Shown in pieces: positions 23,864 to 32,124 of a stretch of DNA of 64,000 bases. A program made the position numbers and the translations under genes. This DNA is from UBA4427 sp045106235 (GTDB taxonomy: Bacteria > Myxococcota_A > UBA9160 > UBA4427). Numbering within the stretch: position 1 is the stretch's first letter; every line of letters starts with the position of its first letter. The stretch is taken from contig JBGCEJ010000021.1 of assembly GCA_045106235.1 (NCBI GenBank), forward strand, positions 1 to 64,000, in the 5' to 3' direction. The notes under the pieces are model-generated. The model was not told where the DNA came from. It saw only the letters and a list, made by a program, of their open reading frames with translations, and did not search any database.

Positions 23864-25624
23864 TCAAGGGAGGAGAGCCGCCGGGATATCGGCATGGCGT
23901 GCTCTCAACCATTCACCGAGGCTCTTAGCTTGACCGTCCTGGCGGGTGGCCGCGGCGACGCCTTCTTCGAGAATCCCGTGAATGACAAAGTTCAGGCTCC
24001 GGAGAGCCGGAAAGCGGTAGCGATCAATCTTGAAGGCATCGACTTCCGGAAGCAGTCCGCGGAGTCGCTCCTCGGTGAGGAATGCGTCGAGCCAGGTCCA
24101 TGCCGCATCGTCCCGCGTAAAGACGCCGAGGTTGGCGTTGCCGCCTTTATCTCCGGAACGCGCGCCTAATACCATGCCGAGAGGGACACGCAGGGTCTTG
24201 CCCTCGGGCGCCGGCGCATTAGGCCCTGCTGCGGGCTCTACGGAAGCCGGCGCATCGGGAATCACGGAATCAACCTGGTGGGTCTCGCCGCCGAGTTGGA
24301 TGACTTCCTGAGGGACGAGGCGGGCGGCGATTTTTGCGGGTTCGTAGACGCCGAAGGGGCGTCCAGGGAAGGGCCCTCCGCCCACGGAGAAGAAGCCCGG
24401 GACGGAAGAAAGGGCGAGCTCCGTGACCGCATTCGAGAACGCGCGGCCGACCTTCTTTTCATCTGCGTCTTTGACTGAAATATGCCAGATGGCGAGGGCT
24501 TCTTCGTTTGAAGCGGGGTCTTCCTTTCCTGTGCGCAGGACCCGGGTGGTGACCTGGTCGTAGTCTTCTGGGCTGTAAGGGCAGGCGCGCCAGAAGGCCT
24601 TCTCCATCACTTCGGCTTTGGCATCGACATTCAGGCCCGCGAGGGCGACGCGCATATCGTTCCGGAAGCCGCCGTCGCGGTTCATGCAGACCTTGAGTGT
24701 GCTGGGCGGCGGTTCGCCTTGGACGCCGAAGACGCGGACGCGCCCGGGCGCCTGCTCTTCGATCTGGATCGTGTCAAAACGCGTCGTCACGTCGGGGCCG
24801 AGATAGGCGGGACCGCCGATTTCGTAGAGGAGTTGGGACGTTACGGTTCCGATCGAGACCTGCCCGCCGGTATGGTCGTCATGCTTGCCGATGACGGAAG
24901 AGCCGTCCGACGCAATTTCGGCCCAAGGGAAGCCTAGATGCTCCGTCCCCGGAACCTCGTTGAAAAAGGCGTAGTTCCCGCCTGTGACCTGACTGCTGCA
25001 TTCGATGAGATGGCCCGCGGTGACGCCGCCGGCGAGGGCATTCCAATCGGTCCGCTGCCAGCCGTGATGCCACGCTGCGGGGCCGCAGACAATTGCCGCG
25101 TCTGTTGCCCGGCCCGTAATCACGATATCCGCACCGGCGTTCAAGGCGTCGACGATGCCCCAGCAGCCAAGATAGGCGTTGGCGGTCATGAAACGCGCTG
25201 CATCTTTGATGGGCGAGTCATTCTCGAAGTTGAGCAGGGCATCCTGAGCGATGAACTCATCGATGTTAGGCATGAGGTCGTCGCCGCGAACGAAAGCGAT
25301 CTTCGGATGGAGCCCTAATTTCTGGGCAAGGGCCTGTACGGCTTCGGCGCAGCCTTCGGGATCGAGGCCGCCCGCGTTGGAGACGACTTTGATCCCGCGG
25401 TCGAGGCAGGTCCCCATCACATCTTCCATTTGCGTGACGAAGGTATGCGCGTAGCCGCCACCGGGTCGTTTGGCTTGGGTCTTGGCGAGGATCAACATGG
25501 TGAGTTCAGCGAGCCAGTCGCCTGTGAGGACGTCGATCGGTCCCCCTTCGACCATTTCTTTCGCGCCGGTCATGCGGTCGCCGAAAAATCCTGAGCAGTT
25601 CGCGATCCGAATCGGCTCGGTCAT
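23864..25624 (-). CDS. Acyclic terpene utilisation AtuA family protein (DUF1446) with C-terminal AtuA-like domain
   Basis: A 586-residue protein. Residues 1 to about 450 are the DUF1446/AtuA domain (IRIANCSGFFGDRMTGAKEM, GDWLAELTMLIL, VSNAGGLDPEGCA, GADIVITGRATDAA). Residues from about 485 form the small AtuA-like domain: GARSGDKGGNANLGVF, LNFVIHGILEEGVA, SLGEWLRARH. AtuA is required for citronellol/geraniol degradation in Pseudomonas, but its reaction is not firmly known. Here both domains are fused. It is divergent from an enoyl-CoA hydratase with both catalytic glutamates, consistent with branched-chain or terpenoid acyl-CoA breakdown. ATG 25624 follows GAGGAG. Confidence 0.92.
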   Translation of the reverse strand: MTEPIRIANCSGFFGDRMTGAKEMVEGGPIDVLTGDWLAELTMLILAKTQAKRPGGGYAHTFVTQMEDVMGTCLDRGIKVVSNAGGLDPEGCAEAVQALAQKLGLHPKIAFVRGDDLMPNIDEFIAQDALLNFENDSPIKDAARFMTANAYLGCWGIVDALNAGADIVITGRATDAAIVCGPAAWHHGWQRTDWNALAGGVTAGHLIECSSQVTGGNYAFFNEVPGTEHLGFPWAEIASDGSSVIGKHDDHTGGQVSIGTVTSQLLYEIGGPAYLGPDVTTRFDTIQIEEQAPGRVRVFGVQGEPPPSTLKVCMNRDGGFRNDMRVALAGLNVDAKAEVMEKAFWRACPYSPEDYDQVTTRVLRTGKEDPASNEEALAIWHISVKDADEKKVGRAFSNAVTELALSSVPGFFSVGGGPFPGRPFGVYEPAKIAARLVPQEVIQLGGETHQVDSVIPDAPASVEPAAGPNAPAPEGKTLRVPLGMVLGARSGDKGGNANLGVFTRDDAAWTWLDAFLTEERLRGLLPEVDAFKIDRYRFPALRSLNFVIHGILEEGVAAATRQDGQAKSLGEWLRARHADIPAALLP

Positions 25625-25737
25625 TCTGGGTCTCCTCTTTCTCTTCTCTATCTAGATGCTTGCTTGACACCTTCGTAACAGCTCTGGTAACAAGATTCAA
25701 TCAATATTACCGACCGGCATTGTCGGAGAGGAGCAGC
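25625..25737. promoter_or_regulatory. Divergent promoter/operator region between AtuA and enoyl-CoA hydratase genes
   Basis: This 113-base region is locally A+T-rich. On the plus strand TTGACA (25664-25669) is a good -35 box, with a weaker TAACAA at 25688-25693 near the -10 position. GTAACA occurs twice twelve bases apart (25675-25680 and 25687-25692), and GGTAA (25686-25690) is inverted as TTACC (25707-25711). These repeats overlap the likely -10 box and are candidate TetR operators. The regulator link is inferred from the TetR gene in the leftward operon. Confidence 0.5.
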
Positions 25738-26526
25738 ATGGGGCAGGACAGCGTGGTCAAGATCGACATCGAGCGAGGCGTTCTAACCGCCACGCTCGCG
25801 GATCACGAAAACCGGAACGCCTTGGGCGCTCAGCTGGTCGGAGAGTTGCGCGCCGCCATTGTACAGGGGAACAACGACGATTCGGTTCGTGCCATCGTTG
25901 TGACGAATGAAGGCTCGACGTTTTGTGCCGGTGCCAACCTAAAAGAACGCTCGAGTGGGGCGGGTCCTAAGAAAGACTCGGGAGGGATTGTCGAACTCTT
26001 CCAAGAAATTCAGGCTTCGCCGACGCCTGTGCTCGGCCGAGTGGACGGTCACGTCGTCGGCGGGGGCAACGGGCTGGTTGCGGTCTTCGATGTTTCGATT
26101 GCTTCGGAAAAGGCCAAGTTCGGATTCACGGAAGTGCGTCTTGGGGTCGCTCCGGCGATGATCTCGGTGGTCTGTCTGCCGAAGATGCGCCACGGGGATG
26201 CGATGGAGGCTTTCTTGCGGGGGAATCGATTCAGCGCCGAGCGCGCGGCGGAGCTGGGATTGATTAACCGGGCCGTTGCGCACGAAGATTTGAGCGCAGC
26301 GATGGAAGAGGTCCTCGACGACCTTCGTCTTGCGGGACCGAAAGCGCTCGGCGAGGCGAAGCGACTGATCTACGAAGTGAATCGACTGGATCAAGACGAA
26401 GCCTTCAAGTGGACAACGCAGGTTTCCAATGAACTCTTCGCGAGCGAGGAGGCCTCGGAAGGCATGAAGGCGTTTCTCGAGAAGCGCGCTCCGGCTTGGG
26501 CCGAGATCGAAGGAGAATCCGAATGA
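25738..26526 (+). CDS. Enoyl-CoA hydratase (methylglutaconyl-CoA hydratase-like)
   Basis: A 262-residue crotonase. The oxyanion-hole segments are FCAGANLKE and GHVVGGGNGLVAV. Both catalytic glutamates appear present: the first in FGFTEVRLGVAPAMI and the second in GDAMEAFLRGNRFSA. The form with VAPAMIS resembles methylglutaconyl-CoA hydratases of leucine and acyclic-terpene breakdown, which fits the divergent AtuA gene, but this specificity is inference. ATG 25738 follows GGAGAGGAG. The TGA stop overlaps the next gene's ATG (ATGA), so the two are translationally coupled. Confidence 0.92.
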   Translation: MGQDSVVKIDIERGVLTATLADHENRNALGAQLVGELRAAIVQGNNDDSVRAIVVTNEGSTFCAGANLKERSSGAGPKKDSGGIVELFQEIQASPTPVLGRVDGHVVGGGNGLVAVFDVSIASEKAKFGFTEVRLGVAPAMISVVCLPKMRHGDAMEAFLRGNRFSAERAAELGLINRAVAHEDLSAAMEEVLDDLRLAGPKALGEAKRLIYEVNRLDQDEAFKWTTQVSNELFASEEASEGMKAFLEKRAPAWAEIEGESE

Positions 26527-27536
26527 AGATTGATTCTGGACTGATGGGGACTTCGGACCTCAGCTTGATCCCACAGCAGGTGCGTGACCTTGAAGCGCAG
26601 GGATACGACGGGATGGTCACGGCCGAGATCAGCTCGGATCCCTTCCTGCCTCTCGTTCTCGCGGCCGAGCACAGCGAGCGGATGGAGCTGATGACCTCGA
26701 TCGCGGTGGCCTTTGCGCGGAATCCGATGATCCTGGCGAATTTGGGCAACGACCTTCAGGCCTACTCGAAGGGGCGTTTCATCATGGGGCTGGGATCTCA
26801 GATCAAGCCGCATATCACGAAGCGATTCAGTCAGCCCTGGTCGAAGCCGGCTTCGAGGATGCGTGAGTTCATTCTCGCGATGCGAGCCATCTGGTCATGT
26901 TGGTACGAAGGGGAGCCGCTGAATTTTCGAGGCGAGTTCTATTCGCATACGCTGATGACGCCGATGTTTACCCCGACGAATAACAGCTACGGCCCTCCGC
27001 GGGTTGTGCTTGCGGCGGTCGGGCCGAAGATGACGGAAGTGGCAGGGGAGGTTGCTGACGGGATGCTCGTGCATGCCTTTACGACTTCTAAATATCTTCG
27101 TGAAGTGACACTGCCTTCTCTCGAGGTCGGGCTCGAAAAATCGGGTCGCGATCGCAGTGCGCTCGAGGTGTGTTATCCGGCGTTCATCGTGACGGGGAAT
27201 GACGAGCGTGAATGGGCTGCGGTTCGGAGTGCGACGGCTAAGCAGATTGCCTTTTACGGTTCGACGCCGGCCTATAAGCCCGTTTTGGATGTGCATGGTT
27301 GGGGTGATCTGCAGGGTGAGCTGAATGCGCTTTCGAAGCGCGGTGAATGGGATGCGATGGCCGAACTGATTTCGGACGATGTTCTGGAAGAGTTTGCGGT
27401 GGTTGCGGAGCCTGCGAAAGTTGCGGGTGCTTTGAAGGCACGGTTCGGTGGGCTTGTGGACCGAATGCTGGTGACGTTCTCGTATGCGAGCGACGCCGAC
27501 CGTGCGGCGTATATGGAAGAGTTGCGCAGCGTCTAA
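26523..27536 (+). CDS. LLM-class flavin/F420-dependent oxidoreductase (TIGR03617-like)
   Basis: A 337-residue luciferase-like TIM-barrel enzyme. Typical segments are LEAQGYDGMVTAEISSDPFLPL, TSIAVAFARNPMILANLGND, SKGRFIMGLGSQIKPHI and FRGEFYSHTLMTPMFTP, then PRVVLAAVGPKMTEVAGEVADG. The pattern fits the TIGR03617 group, which contains F420-dependent members. It overlaps the upstream enoyl-CoA hydratase by four bases and has AGGAG seven bases before its ATG. Together with the following TIGR03084 gene it forms an operon likely acting on an organic acid or terpenoid. Cofactor (F420 or FMN) is not proven by sequence. Confidence 0.9.
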   Translation: MKIDSGLMGTSDLSLIPQQVRDLEAQGYDGMVTAEISSDPFLPLVLAAEHSERMELMTSIAVAFARNPMILANLGNDLQAYSKGRFIMGLGSQIKPHITKRFSQPWSKPASRMREFILAMRAIWSCWYEGEPLNFRGEFYSHTLMTPMFTPTNNSYGPPRVVLAAVGPKMTEVAGEVADGMLVHAFTTSKYLREVTLPSLEVGLEKSGRDRSALEVCYPAFIVTGNDEREWAAVRSATAKQIAFYGSTPAYKPVLDVHGWGDLQGELNALSKRGEWDAMAELISDDVLEEFAVVAEPAKVAGALKARFGGLVDRMLVTFSYASDADRAAYMEELRSV

Positions 27537-27573
27537 TTCAGTGCCGCGCTCGGAGCTGTGAGAGGAGGGGATG

Positions 27574-28374
27574 ATGCTGCAGGTGAGTCTCGATTTGATT
27601 GCCGAAATGGAGGCCTTCGCCGGGCTGCTTGAGACGCTGAGTGAGAAGGACTGGGAAACGCCGACGCTTTTCATGGACTGGACGCCCTGGGACGTCGTCG
27701 CCCACCTGCATTATTTCGACAAAGTTTCGATTCGCGCCCTTGATGGGCATGAGAGCTTTGCCCCCTTCGCGAAGGATCTCGTGAAGCGAATGGGGCAGGG
27801 CGAGAGCGCCGCGGTTCAGACCCGTGTCGAACTGGACGGCGTTTCTCCTTCCGATTTGCTCTCGCGCTGGAAGGCGACCTGTATCGATATGGCGAAGCAG
27901 TTGGGCGAGTCTGACCCGAAGCGGCGCCTGCCTTGGTTCGGACCCGATATGGGCGTTCAGATGTTTACGACCGCTCGTTTCATGGAGACGTGGGCCCATG
28001 CGCAGGCCGTCTATGATTTGAAGAACGCGTCGCGGACGCATTCTGATCGGATCAAGAATATCGTGGCCATCGGCGTGCGGACTTTCGGTTGGACCTTTGT
28101 GAATCGGAAGTTGGAAGCGCCAGGCCCCCCGCCCTACGTACGGCTCACCGCGCCGTCGGGAGCGGTCTGGGAATACGGTGAGCCGAGCGAGACCGAGCGC
28201 GTCGAAGGGGAAGCCGTCGATTTCTGCATGGCCGTGACCCAGGTGCGCAACTGGAAGGATACGGGCCTTGCGGTTTCGGGTGAGGTTGCGCTCGCCTGGA
28301 TGAATATTGCGCAGTGCTTCGCGGGGCCGCCGGTGGATCCGCCGGCGCCGGGCTACCGCAAGGCGGCTCAGTAG
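27574..28374 (+). CDS. TIGR03084 family metal-binding protein (mycothiol-isomerase/DinB-like)
   Basis: A 266-residue protein with a DinB-like four-helix metal-binding N-terminal domain: TPTLFMDWTPWDVVAHLHYFDK supplies a metal-binding histidine, and MFTTARFMETWAHAQAVYD the second His region. The C-terminal domain (RTFGWTFVNRKLEAPG, YVRLTAPSGAVWEYG) is the usual TIGR03084 extension. Relatives are common in actinobacteria near mycothiol or acyl-CoA genes; function is unproven. ATG 27574 is favoured over ATG 27571 because the AGGAGG site at 27563-27568 is better spaced from it. The gene lies 37 bases after the LLM gene. Confidence 0.85.
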   Translation: MLQVSLDLIAEMEAFAGLLETLSEKDWETPTLFMDWTPWDVVAHLHYFDKVSIRALDGHESFAPFAKDLVKRMGQGESAAVQTRVELDGVSPSDLLSRWKATCIDMAKQLGESDPKRRLPWFGPDMGVQMFTTARFMETWAHAQAVYDLKNASRTHSDRIKNIVAIGVRTFGWTFVNRKLEAPGPPPYVRLTAPSGAVWEYGEPSETERVEGEAVDFCMAVTQVRNWKDTGLAVSGEVALAWMNIAQCFAGPPVDPPAPGYRKAAQ

Positions 28375-28589
28375 ACTGCGAGTGGCTCTTCAGTCCAGCT
28401 CCGCTCAAGATTGTTGACCTTCATGCGAACGCGATTGAGTTCACGCAGCGATGGGCGAAAAATGCAAAGCGCCGCCCAGTTGCAGAGTTTCGATGTAGCC
28501 TCCTAGACTCTCCGTCTCCCCAGAGAGGTTGGTGCCCCGCCTTCGGAGTCGGTGCGGGATGTCTACCTTTAGATGTGTAGGTTCTATCG

Positions 28590-29507
28590 ATGTCGCTGAA
28601 GTTCTCTTTGCAGTTGCCAACGGATCGCGTCGAAGATCTAGAAGAGTTCGGAACCGCGGCGGCGATTATGGAAATCGCTCAGGCGACGGAAGCGGCGGGT
28701 TTTGACGCGAGCTTCGTGACCGAACATCCTTTCCCGACGGACAAATGGCTCGGCAGCGGCGGTCATCACGCCCTCGACCCTTTTGTATCGCTGTCTCTTG
28801 CCGCGTCGACGACGACGAGTTTGAAGCTCCATACCAATATCCTTGTCCTCGCCTATCGGAATCCGTTCTTGACCGCGAAGGCGATCTCGAGTCTCGATGT
28901 GGTTTCCGGGGGCCGCGTCATCATGGGCGTCGGCGCGGGTTACCTCGAAGGCGAATTCGCTGCGCTGGGTGCACCTTTCTCGGATCGCAACGATCGGTCC
29001 GATGACGCCCTTGACGCGATGAAGGCGGCTTGGACCGGGGAGTCGGTGAAGCTTTCGCGGATCGGCTTCGACGCCGCGGGCAATACGATGCGTCCGCCGC
29101 CGGTCCAAAAACCGCATCCGCCGATCTGGGTCGGTGGGAATAGTCCGCGGGCGATTCGCCGCGCGGTGGATTTCGCAGATGGCTGGAGCCCCTTTCCCCT
29201 GCCGGCGGGGGGCGCTGGGCGAACTCGAACCGCGGCGATCGAATCCGTGGCCGATCTGGCGGCCGGGATTGATCGGATGCGCGAGTATGCGGCCAAACAA
29301 GGCCGGACAGCGCCCCTGGACGTCAACTTCGTGCCCTTCGGTCTGCATATGAATACGAATGCGGTGCCGGACGACGACGCGCTGCACGAACAATTCGCTG
29401 CGTTGGAAGAGGCGGGTGTGACTTGGGTGACGCTGGGCTTGCCCACACCCAGCCGGGCCGCCTATCTCGAATCCCTCGCGCGCTTCGCTGAAACCTTCCT
29501 GCCCTGA
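28590..29507 (+). CDS. LLM-class F420-dependent oxidoreductase (TIGR03619-like)
   Basis: A 305-residue luciferase-like protein. Features include MEIAQATEAAGFDASFVTEHPFP, LKLHTNILVLAYRNPFLTAKA, the flavin-phosphate segment GGRVIMGVGAGYLEGEFAALG, and KPHPPIWVGGNSPRAIRRAVDF ADGWSPFP. The pattern is that of the F420-dependent TIGR03619 group, which reduces or oxidises a small organic substrate. The upstream 215 bases contain no gene; the ribosome site is weak (TAGG). It may be transcribed separately from the preceding operon. The substrate is unknown. Confidence 0.9.
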   Translation: MSLKFSLQLPTDRVEDLEEFGTAAAIMEIAQATEAAGFDASFVTEHPFPTDKWLGSGGHHALDPFVSLSLAASTTTSLKLHTNILVLAYRNPFLTAKAISSLDVVSGGRVIMGVGAGYLEGEFAALGAPFSDRNDRSDDALDAMKAAWTGESVKLSRIGFDAAGNTMRPPPVQKPHPPIWVGGNSPRAIRRAVDFADGWSPFPLPAGGAGRTRTAAIESVADLAAGIDRMREYAAKQGRTAPLDVNFVPFGLHMNTNAVPDDDALHEQFAALEEAGVTWVTLGLPTPSRAAYLESLARFAETFLP

Positions 29508-29833
29508 TCTCCGGGTTGCCGCCTCAACGGGAGTCTGGACGCCGGCCGGGATTATTCCGCGTCGCGTCGAGTAAATCCCTGAGCTCGCGTCAACGGTTCT
29601 CTGGAAAATACGAGCCGACCCGCTTCCTTTGCGGAGCAGGCATTCAGTGCCCCTGGGCGCTCACCGAATAGCTATCCACAGCGTTCGAGTCGTGATAACT
29701 TTCACGAAGTTCGAATTTTGCTGATCTATGCCAGTCGAAACCAAGGCCGGCCAGGTCGATCTCGCGCAATGGCGTGGGATGGCCCGGGATGTGGAACCGG
29801 CGAGACCAGATGAAAGAGAAGAGCTAGGGCCGA
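29508..29833. other. Intergenic region upstream of the Mrp operon
   Basis: A 326-base gap with no supported gene. It should contain the Mrp operon promoter, but no convincing -35/-10 pair is visible. One DnaA-box-like 9-mer (CTATCCACA, near 29671-29680) stands alone and is not evidence for an origin. Confidence 0.45.
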
Positions 29834-30382
29834 ATGAAGCGCGCGCTGATCCTGTTTTTTCATCTAATGATTGTTTGGTTGCTTTTTTCGGGGCATTACA
29901 CCGCGACGTTGATCACGTACGGCGCGCTCAGCTGCGCCACCGTAGTGGCGTTGGTCTGGCATCTCGGGATCTTGGATCAGGAGGCGCTTCCTACGCATTT
30001 CGGAATTAGGCCCTTCCTTTACATTCCCTGGTTGTTGAAGGAAGTCGTCGTTTCGAATCTTTCTGTTGCGAAGGTCATCTTGGATCCGAAGCTGCCGATT
30101 CATCCGCGCATGTTGAGAATCGAGGCGAGTCAGAAAACGGACGTCGGACGCGTGATCTACGCGAACTCGATCACTCTGACGCCCGGTACTGTGACGCTGG
30201 ATGTGCGCGGGGAGAAGATGCTTGTGCATGCGCTGACCCGGGATTCTGCGGAGGGCCTACTGAGCGGTGAGATGGACCGACGCGTGACGCAGCTCGAGGA
30301 AAAGGCGGTGGTTCGCGAGGCGGCTATGACGGGGACGGGGACGAGGACGGAGACGGGCGCGAGCGGGGAGGCGACTTCTTGA
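29834..30382 (+). CDS. mnhE: Mrp-type Na+/H+ antiporter subunit E
   Basis: A 182-residue MnhE-family protein. Two N-terminal hydrophobic helices (LILFFHLMIVWLLFSG and LITYGALSCATVVALVW) and a third (FLYIPWLLKEVVVSNLSV) are followed by a cytoplasmic domain with NSITLTPGTVTLDV, the family signature. It is a structural subunit of the hetero-oligomeric cation/H+ antiporter in the inner membrane. It opens a ten-gene run in which neighbouring genes mostly overlap by a few bases. The C-terminal Thr/Gly-rich tail is low-complexity. Confidence 0.92.
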   Translation: MKRALILFFHLMIVWLLFSGHYTATLITYGALSCATVVALVWHLGILDQEALPTHFGIRPFLYIPWLLKEVVVSNLSVAKVILDPKLPIHPRMLRIEASQKTDVGRVIYANSITLTPGTVTLDVRGEKMLVHALTRDSAEGLLSGEMDRRVTQLEEKAVVREAAMTGTGTRTETGASGEATS

Positions 30383-30693
30383 ACGATCTCATCGTCGAAG
30401 GTGCTTCGAATAACGTAACGGTCTTTGCGGTGGCAACGCTTGGGCTGCTCGTCAGCATGTTCCTTGCGCTGGTTCGCGGATTTCTCGGGCCCACTGTTTT
30501 TGATCGCGTGCTCGCGGCGAATATGTTCGGGACGAAGACTGTGCTGCTGATCGCCGTAACGGGATTCCTAACCGGGCGCCCGGAATGGTTGGACCTCGCA
30601 CTGCTCTACGGCTTGATGAATTTCACGGGCATGATCGCGCTTCTGCGCTTCAGTAAATTCGCAAATCTCGCGAGCGATGAGCAGCTTAAGTAA
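30379..30693 (+). CDS. mnhF: Mrp-type Na+/H+ antiporter subunit F
   Basis: A 104-residue MnhF/MrpF protein with three membrane helices: VFAVATLGLLVSMFLALV, then TKTVLLIAVTGFLTG, then a third helix around LALLYGLMNFTGMIALL. The motif RGFLGPTVFDRVLAANMFGTK between helices one and two is diagnostic. It overlaps the stop of mnhE by four bases and its last base is the first of the next gene's start, showing tight translational coupling. Confidence 0.92.
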   Translation: MNDLIVEGASNNVTVFAVATLGLLVSMFLALVRGFLGPTVFDRVLAANMFGTKTVLLIAVTGFLTGRPEWLDLALLYGLMNFTGMIALLRFSKFANLASDEQLK

Positions 30694-31052
30694 TGGAATT
30701 GATTCGCGAAATCGCCGTTTGGGCCTTCCTTGTGGCCGGGAGCGTGTTCTGCGTGATCGGGGCGTTTGGTGTGATCCGGATGCCTGATTTCTATACGCGC
30801 ACGCATGCGGCGAGTATCACGGATACGTTAGGCGCGACGCTGATCCTTCTGGGCCTTGCGATCTACTCGGGGCCGAACCTTGTGACGGTGAAGCTTCTTG
30901 TGGTGCTTCTTTGTATCTACATCACGAGTCCGACGGCGGGGCATGCGCTGGTGAAGGCGGCGTATTCGCGGGGGCTCGACGCTCCGGATGTCGAAGAGGC
31001 GACGGGCGCTGCGCGCGCTCATCGAAACGCTTCGGCTGAGGAGGCGAACTAA
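30693..31052 (+). CDS. mnhG: Mrp-type Na+/H+ antiporter subunit G
   Basis: A 119-residue MnhG/MrpG protein with three hydrophobic segments. The diagnostic motif is FGVIRMPDFYTRTHAAS, followed by TLGATLILLGLAIYSG and CIYITSPTAGHALVKAAY. Its ATG overlaps the TAA stop of mnhF (TAATG), and its own stop overlaps the next ATG. The C-terminal 25 residues are polar and poorly conserved. Confidence 0.92.
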   Translation: MELIREIAVWAFLVAGSVFCVIGAFGVIRMPDFYTRTHAASITDTLGATLILLGLAIYSGPNLVTVKLLVVLLCIYITSPTAGHALVKAAYSRGLDAPDVEEATGAARAHRNASAEEAN

Positions 31053-31651
31053 TGGGCGAGCAGGTGATGGGGAGCATGATCGAGGCGCTCCTCTTCCTCT
31101 TTATGATCATCTTGGCGCTTTACATCGCGCGGCTGCGGAGTCTCTTTGCTGCGGCGATGCTCTTCGGAATTTTCAGCTTGATCTCCGCGGGCATGCTGAC
31201 TCTGATGGACGCTGTGGATGTCGCGTTTACGGAAGCGGCGGTCGGCGCTGGGATCTCGACGGTCCTTTTCTTGGGCGCGCTCGGGCTCACGACTTCCGAA
31301 GAAACTCGGCCCTTGCATCATGCTTGGTCCGCGAAACTCGTCGTGATCGCGACGGGGTTGATGCTCGCCTACGGCACGCTCGATATGCCCGCCTACGGCG
31401 ATCCGAACGCGCCCATTCATACCCACGTGGCGCCGCATTACCTGGTCGATTCGGTGGACGAGATCGGAATTCCGAACGTGGTGACCTCGGTCCTGGCGAG
31501 CTACCGCGGCTACGACACCTTTGGTGAGACGACGGTGGTCTTGACCGCAGCGGTCGGGGCGATTCTTCTGCTCGGCGGCGCGGTCGGCCGCGATGATGAG
31601 GACGAAGAGGACGAAACGGGCAGAGGGCAGGACCGGGGGGCTTCCTCATGA
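31052..31651 (+). CDS. MbhD/MbhE-type subunit (equivalent to the C-terminal part of MrpA)
   Basis: A 199-residue membrane protein. Residues 1-80 match the MbhD/DUF4040 pattern (ALYIARLRSLFAAAMLFGIF, MDAVDVAFTEAAVGAGIST). The later segment NVVTSVLASYRGYDTFGETTVV is the MbhE signature. In classical Mrp operons these two pieces form the C-terminus of the giant MrpA; here they are a free-standing gene, while the NuoL-like part is supplied separately. The glutamate in VAFTEAAVG lies in the proposed ion path. The tail is acidic. Confidence 0.88.
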   Translation: MGEQVMGSMIEALLFLFMIILALYIARLRSLFAAAMLFGIFSLISAGMLTLMDAVDVAFTEAAVGAGISTVLFLGALGLTTSEETRPLHHAWSAKLVVIATGLMLAYGTLDMPAYGDPNAPIHTHVAPHYLVDSVDEIGIPNVVTSVLASYRGYDTFGETTVVLTAAVGAILLLGGAVGRDDEDEEDETGRGQDRGASS

Positions 31652-32124
31652 GCGACGCTTCTCAGCGAATGGAGCCGAGTGCGACGCCGATCAAGATGCG
31701 CGTCCGCGAGACGATTATTCTGCGCATCGTCGGCAAGGCCATGCTGCCTTTCATTCTCCTCTTCGCGCTTTACGTGCAGTTCCACGGCGATTACGGACCG
31801 GGGGGCGGTTTTCAGGCCGGGGTGATTTTCGCGGCGGGTTTGATTTTGCATGCGCTGATCTACGGGCTCGACGAGCTTCGCCGCGCGGTGCCTCAGTTTG
31901 TCGTTGAGATTGGGATTGCGCTCGGCACGCTGATTTACGGGGGCGTTGGGATTTGGTCGATGCTCTCTGGTGGCACCTTTCTCGACTACGGCGTGTTGGA
32001 TCATCACGATCCCTCGCATGGTCAGCATCTCGGCATTCTGCTCGTTGAGCTGGGCGTGGGCATCACAGTGACCTTTGTGATGGTCGGTATCTTTTATGCC
32101 TTCGCGGGGCGGTCGCGGCAATGA
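31648..32124 (+). CDS. mnhB: Mrp-type Na+/H+ antiporter subunit B (MnhB domain)
   Basis: A 158-residue MnhB-domain protein with four hydrophobic helices. The signature PFILLFALYVQFHGDYGPGGGFQAGVI is unmistakable, followed by ALGTLIYGGVGIWSMLSGG and a C-terminal helix LGVGITVTFVMVGIFYAFAG. It overlaps both neighbours by four bases. Residues 1-30 are polar and cytoplasmic. Confidence 0.93.
   Translation: MSDASQRMEPSATPIKMRVRETIILRIVGKAMLPFILLFALYVQFHGDYGPGGGFQAGVIFAAGLILHALIYGLDELRRAVPQFVVEIGIALGTLIYGGVGIWSMLSGGTFLDYGVLDHHDPSHGQHLGILLVELGVGITVTFVMVGIFYAFAGRSRQ

Noticed and set aside
29668..29682. A DnaA-box-like CTATCCACA upstream of the Mrp operon.
   Set aside because: A single near-match with no cluster, no A+T-rich unwinding region and no replication genes nearby; not an origin.
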